The position numbers were made by a program, and so were the translations under genes. A stretch of DNA of 64,000 bases from CAYFKJ01 sp964343605. Its GTDB lineage: Bacteria > Pseudomonadota > Alphaproteobacteria > UBA2966. A model generated the notes under the pieces. That model was given only the letters and a program-made list of their open reading frames with translations, searched no databases and was not told where the DNA came from. Of this stretch, positions 62,620 to 64,000 are shown in pieces. Numbering within the stretch: position 1 is the first letter of the stretch; each line of letters begins with the position of its first letter. Location: contig CAYFKJ010000003.1 of the NCBI GenBank assembly GCA_964343605.1, positions 124,001 to 188,000 of the forward strand. Direction: 5' to 3'.

Positions 62620-64000
62620 TCACTCCCTGTCGGTGCCGTAGCCCAGGCAACTGGCCGTATCGAACGCCGCCGCCCGGTCGGCTGATTCGGGTTTCGCGAA
62701 CAACGCGCGATCTCCCCAGTAACGGGGCATCCAGTAATTGTAGATCGTTTCGGACTCAGATGGATTTGCGGGAGAGGCGATTTTGATCTCGTCGTTGAAG
62801 TCGCCGTGTTTCCAGGGCCCCTGATCCGGCGTGCCGAACACCTTGAAGATCATTCGGCTTTGGAGAGAAGGCGAAAAGATGTGTTTGCTGCGGGAAACAT
62901 TGAGCCATTTGCCAATGGTTCGATCCAGCGGCGAATCGGTCTCTTCATACATGCCGTCGATCCACTCGAGCAGGCTGCCGCTGGGGGCAACTCCACCGAA
63001 CGTGATCTCGCGCGCATCCGCGGCCGGATGCAGGCTGAGATTATAGAAACGGGAACGGCTATGGCGCGTCATGCACAAATAGGAAATCAATGTGTTGTAG
63101 GAATGGCGTATCGTCGCCGCGCCGGCCATGTAGACGATATTATCGAAATGGATGTCGAACTCCCGCAACAAATCGTTCGCAACGATTGCCCCCATGCTGT
63201 GACCGATCAAGGATATCTCGACGCTTTCCCGGAGCGTCTTTCCCGACCTCGCCAAGGGCCGCTTGTCCAGGAAGGAATCCAGATCGGACATGAAAAGGGC
63301 AAACGCGCCGCTGCCTTTGGGACTGCACGCATGACCGGGCCCGTTCGGCAACGAACGATCAAAGCAATCCTGCGCGAGATCGGAGTGGGTGCGGATCACG
63401 GCGCGGCTGCGCCGCAGCATGTTGTCCCAAGCCGTTTTTCCCAACGAATCGACGAACGGAACCGTGAGCAGTTTGACCGGCGCCGTTGCGGTAAATAAAG
63501 CCCGGCTGGTCACGTTGAGCGGCGGTTTCTTGTCCTCGTAAAGGGAAATGACGTTGTTGCTGTCACGAACATCCGGCCAACGGGAACCGCCGTAGGTCTG
63601 GTCCGGTGAGCGCAACGCCAGAAACCCGGTCTCCAACAACTGGGTGCCCTGGTTGAGCCAGGATGCAGGTGCCCGAACGAAGCCCTCCAGCACGTCCCCG
63701 ATAAAATACAGCGGCGTGCCGATCGCCGTTTCCAGCGCACGTATCGCCCGGCGTTTGTGTCGATGTTCGTCGTTGGGGTAGCTGTCGATCCGTTCACCCT
63801 GGCGGACATTGAGAACTTGGTCACCGTAGGAACTGAAACCGCTGGTATTCCAGTTCAGGTATATCGGGTAGTAACCGTCACGAAGAATTTGGCCGGTATG
63901 CAGTCGCACGCGTTCCGCCGAACTCTTTAATCCATTCAACCCGCCGTGGATGAAGATCAGGAGCTTGAGTTTCTTTTTTTCCTGGAGTTTGAGGCGTGCC
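62620..64000 (-). CDS. Alpha/beta-hydrolase fold protein (5' end outside the window)
   Basis: At least 460 residues; the frame is open to the window end with no start, so the gene continues beyond it. An oxyanion-loop motif LIFIHGGLN lies at about 63945-63970 and the nucleophile motif SLIGHSMGAIVANDLLRE is at about 63170-63215, consistent with a serine hydrolase or lipase. Between them are about 250 residues of unfamiliar sequence with RVRLHTGQILRDGYYPIYLNW near the front. The C terminus is unassigned. Size and the inserted region suggest a large hydrolase of unknown substrate. Confidence 0.75.
   Translation of the reverse strand, partial: ARLKLQEKKKLKLLIFIHGGLNGLKSSAERVRLHTGQILRDGYYPIYLNWNTSGFSSYGDQVLNVRQGERIDSYPNDEHRHKRRAIRALETAIGTPLYFIGDVLEGFVRAPASWLNQGTQLLETGFLALRSPDQTYGGSRWPDVRDSNNVISLYEDKKPPLNVTSRALFTATAPVKLLTVPFVDSLGKTAWDNMLRRSRAVIRTHSDLAQDCFDRSLPNGPGHACSPKGSGAFALFMSDLDSFLDKRPLARSGKTLRESVEISLIGHSMGAIVANDLLREFDIHFDNIVYMAGAATIRHSYNTLISYLCMTRHSRSRFYNLSLHPAADAREITFGGVAPSGSLLEWIDGMYEETDSPLDRTIGKWLNVSRSKHIFSPSLQSRMIFKVFGTPDQGPWKHGDFNDEIKIASPANPSESETIYNYWMPRYWGDRALFAKPESADRAAAFDTASCLGYGTDRE

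Overview
The window looks like chromosomal DNA of a free-living alphaproteobacterium, probably close to the Rhodospirillales. This is inferred from the high G+C, the glnB-glnA pair, a ParE of standard length, the palindromic repeat between convergent genes and many family resemblances; no 16S rRNA is present to confirm it. One tRNA (His) is visible. I found no CRISPR array, insertion sequence or prophage.

Layout. 1-3.9 kb: phenylacetate genes (a cut metallophosphoesterase, paaK-type ligase, paaJ/pcaF-type thiolase and a divergent paaY). 4-7.4 kb: housekeeping (methyltransferase, YaiI, LemA + DUF3137, GNAT). 7.4-12.2 kb: an AT-richer four-gene cassette (CxxC-cluster protein, helical protein of unknown family, KGGVGR-variant ParA/MinD-like ATPase, SAMHD1/dGTPase-type HD phosphohydrolase). 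This is the best candidate here for an undescribed system. 12.3-19.5 kb: an overlapping aryl/acyl-CoA operon (2-aminobenzoate-type CoA ligase, Old Yellow Enzyme with a C-terminal FN3-like domain, acyl-CoA dehydrogenase, enoyl-CoA hydratase, MarR, SDR) behind an 18-bp perfect palindrome. 19.7-23.6 kb: coniferyl-aldehyde-type dehydrogenase, MFS exporter, HDAC-like amidohydrolase. 23.6-28.7 kb: small ORFs, two DUF1194 secreted proteins flanking a FecR-domain protein, and a receiver-PAS-kinase hybrid. 28.9-35.2 kb: RAM-domain protein, DEAD-box helicase, hydrolase, paired lipoproteins, GST, GNAT, HisC-like aminotransferase. 35.3-41.4 kb: parE, thioesterase, two transporters, GyrI-like protein + PadR. 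41.5-42.4 kb: AT-rich stretch with one lipoprotein. 42.5-48.3 kb: glnA/glnB behind a sigma-54 promoter, two divergent aminotransferases, 8-oxoguanine deaminase. 48.4-64 kb: tRNA-His, PhoD-like phosphatase, an AlgH/YqgE protein with an apparent signal peptide, an orphan binding protein, GFA and Sel1 proteins, an ACP-FAAL-PlsC fusion, Leu/Phe-type dehydrogenase, DadA-like oxidase, amidase, NAD(P)HX repair enzyme, and a hydrolase cut by the window end.

How they fit: much of the window serves catabolism of aromatic and branched acids through CoA thioesters, with amino-acid transamination/deamination and nitrogen control beside it. All functions are read from sequence motifs and family memory; no database search was run.
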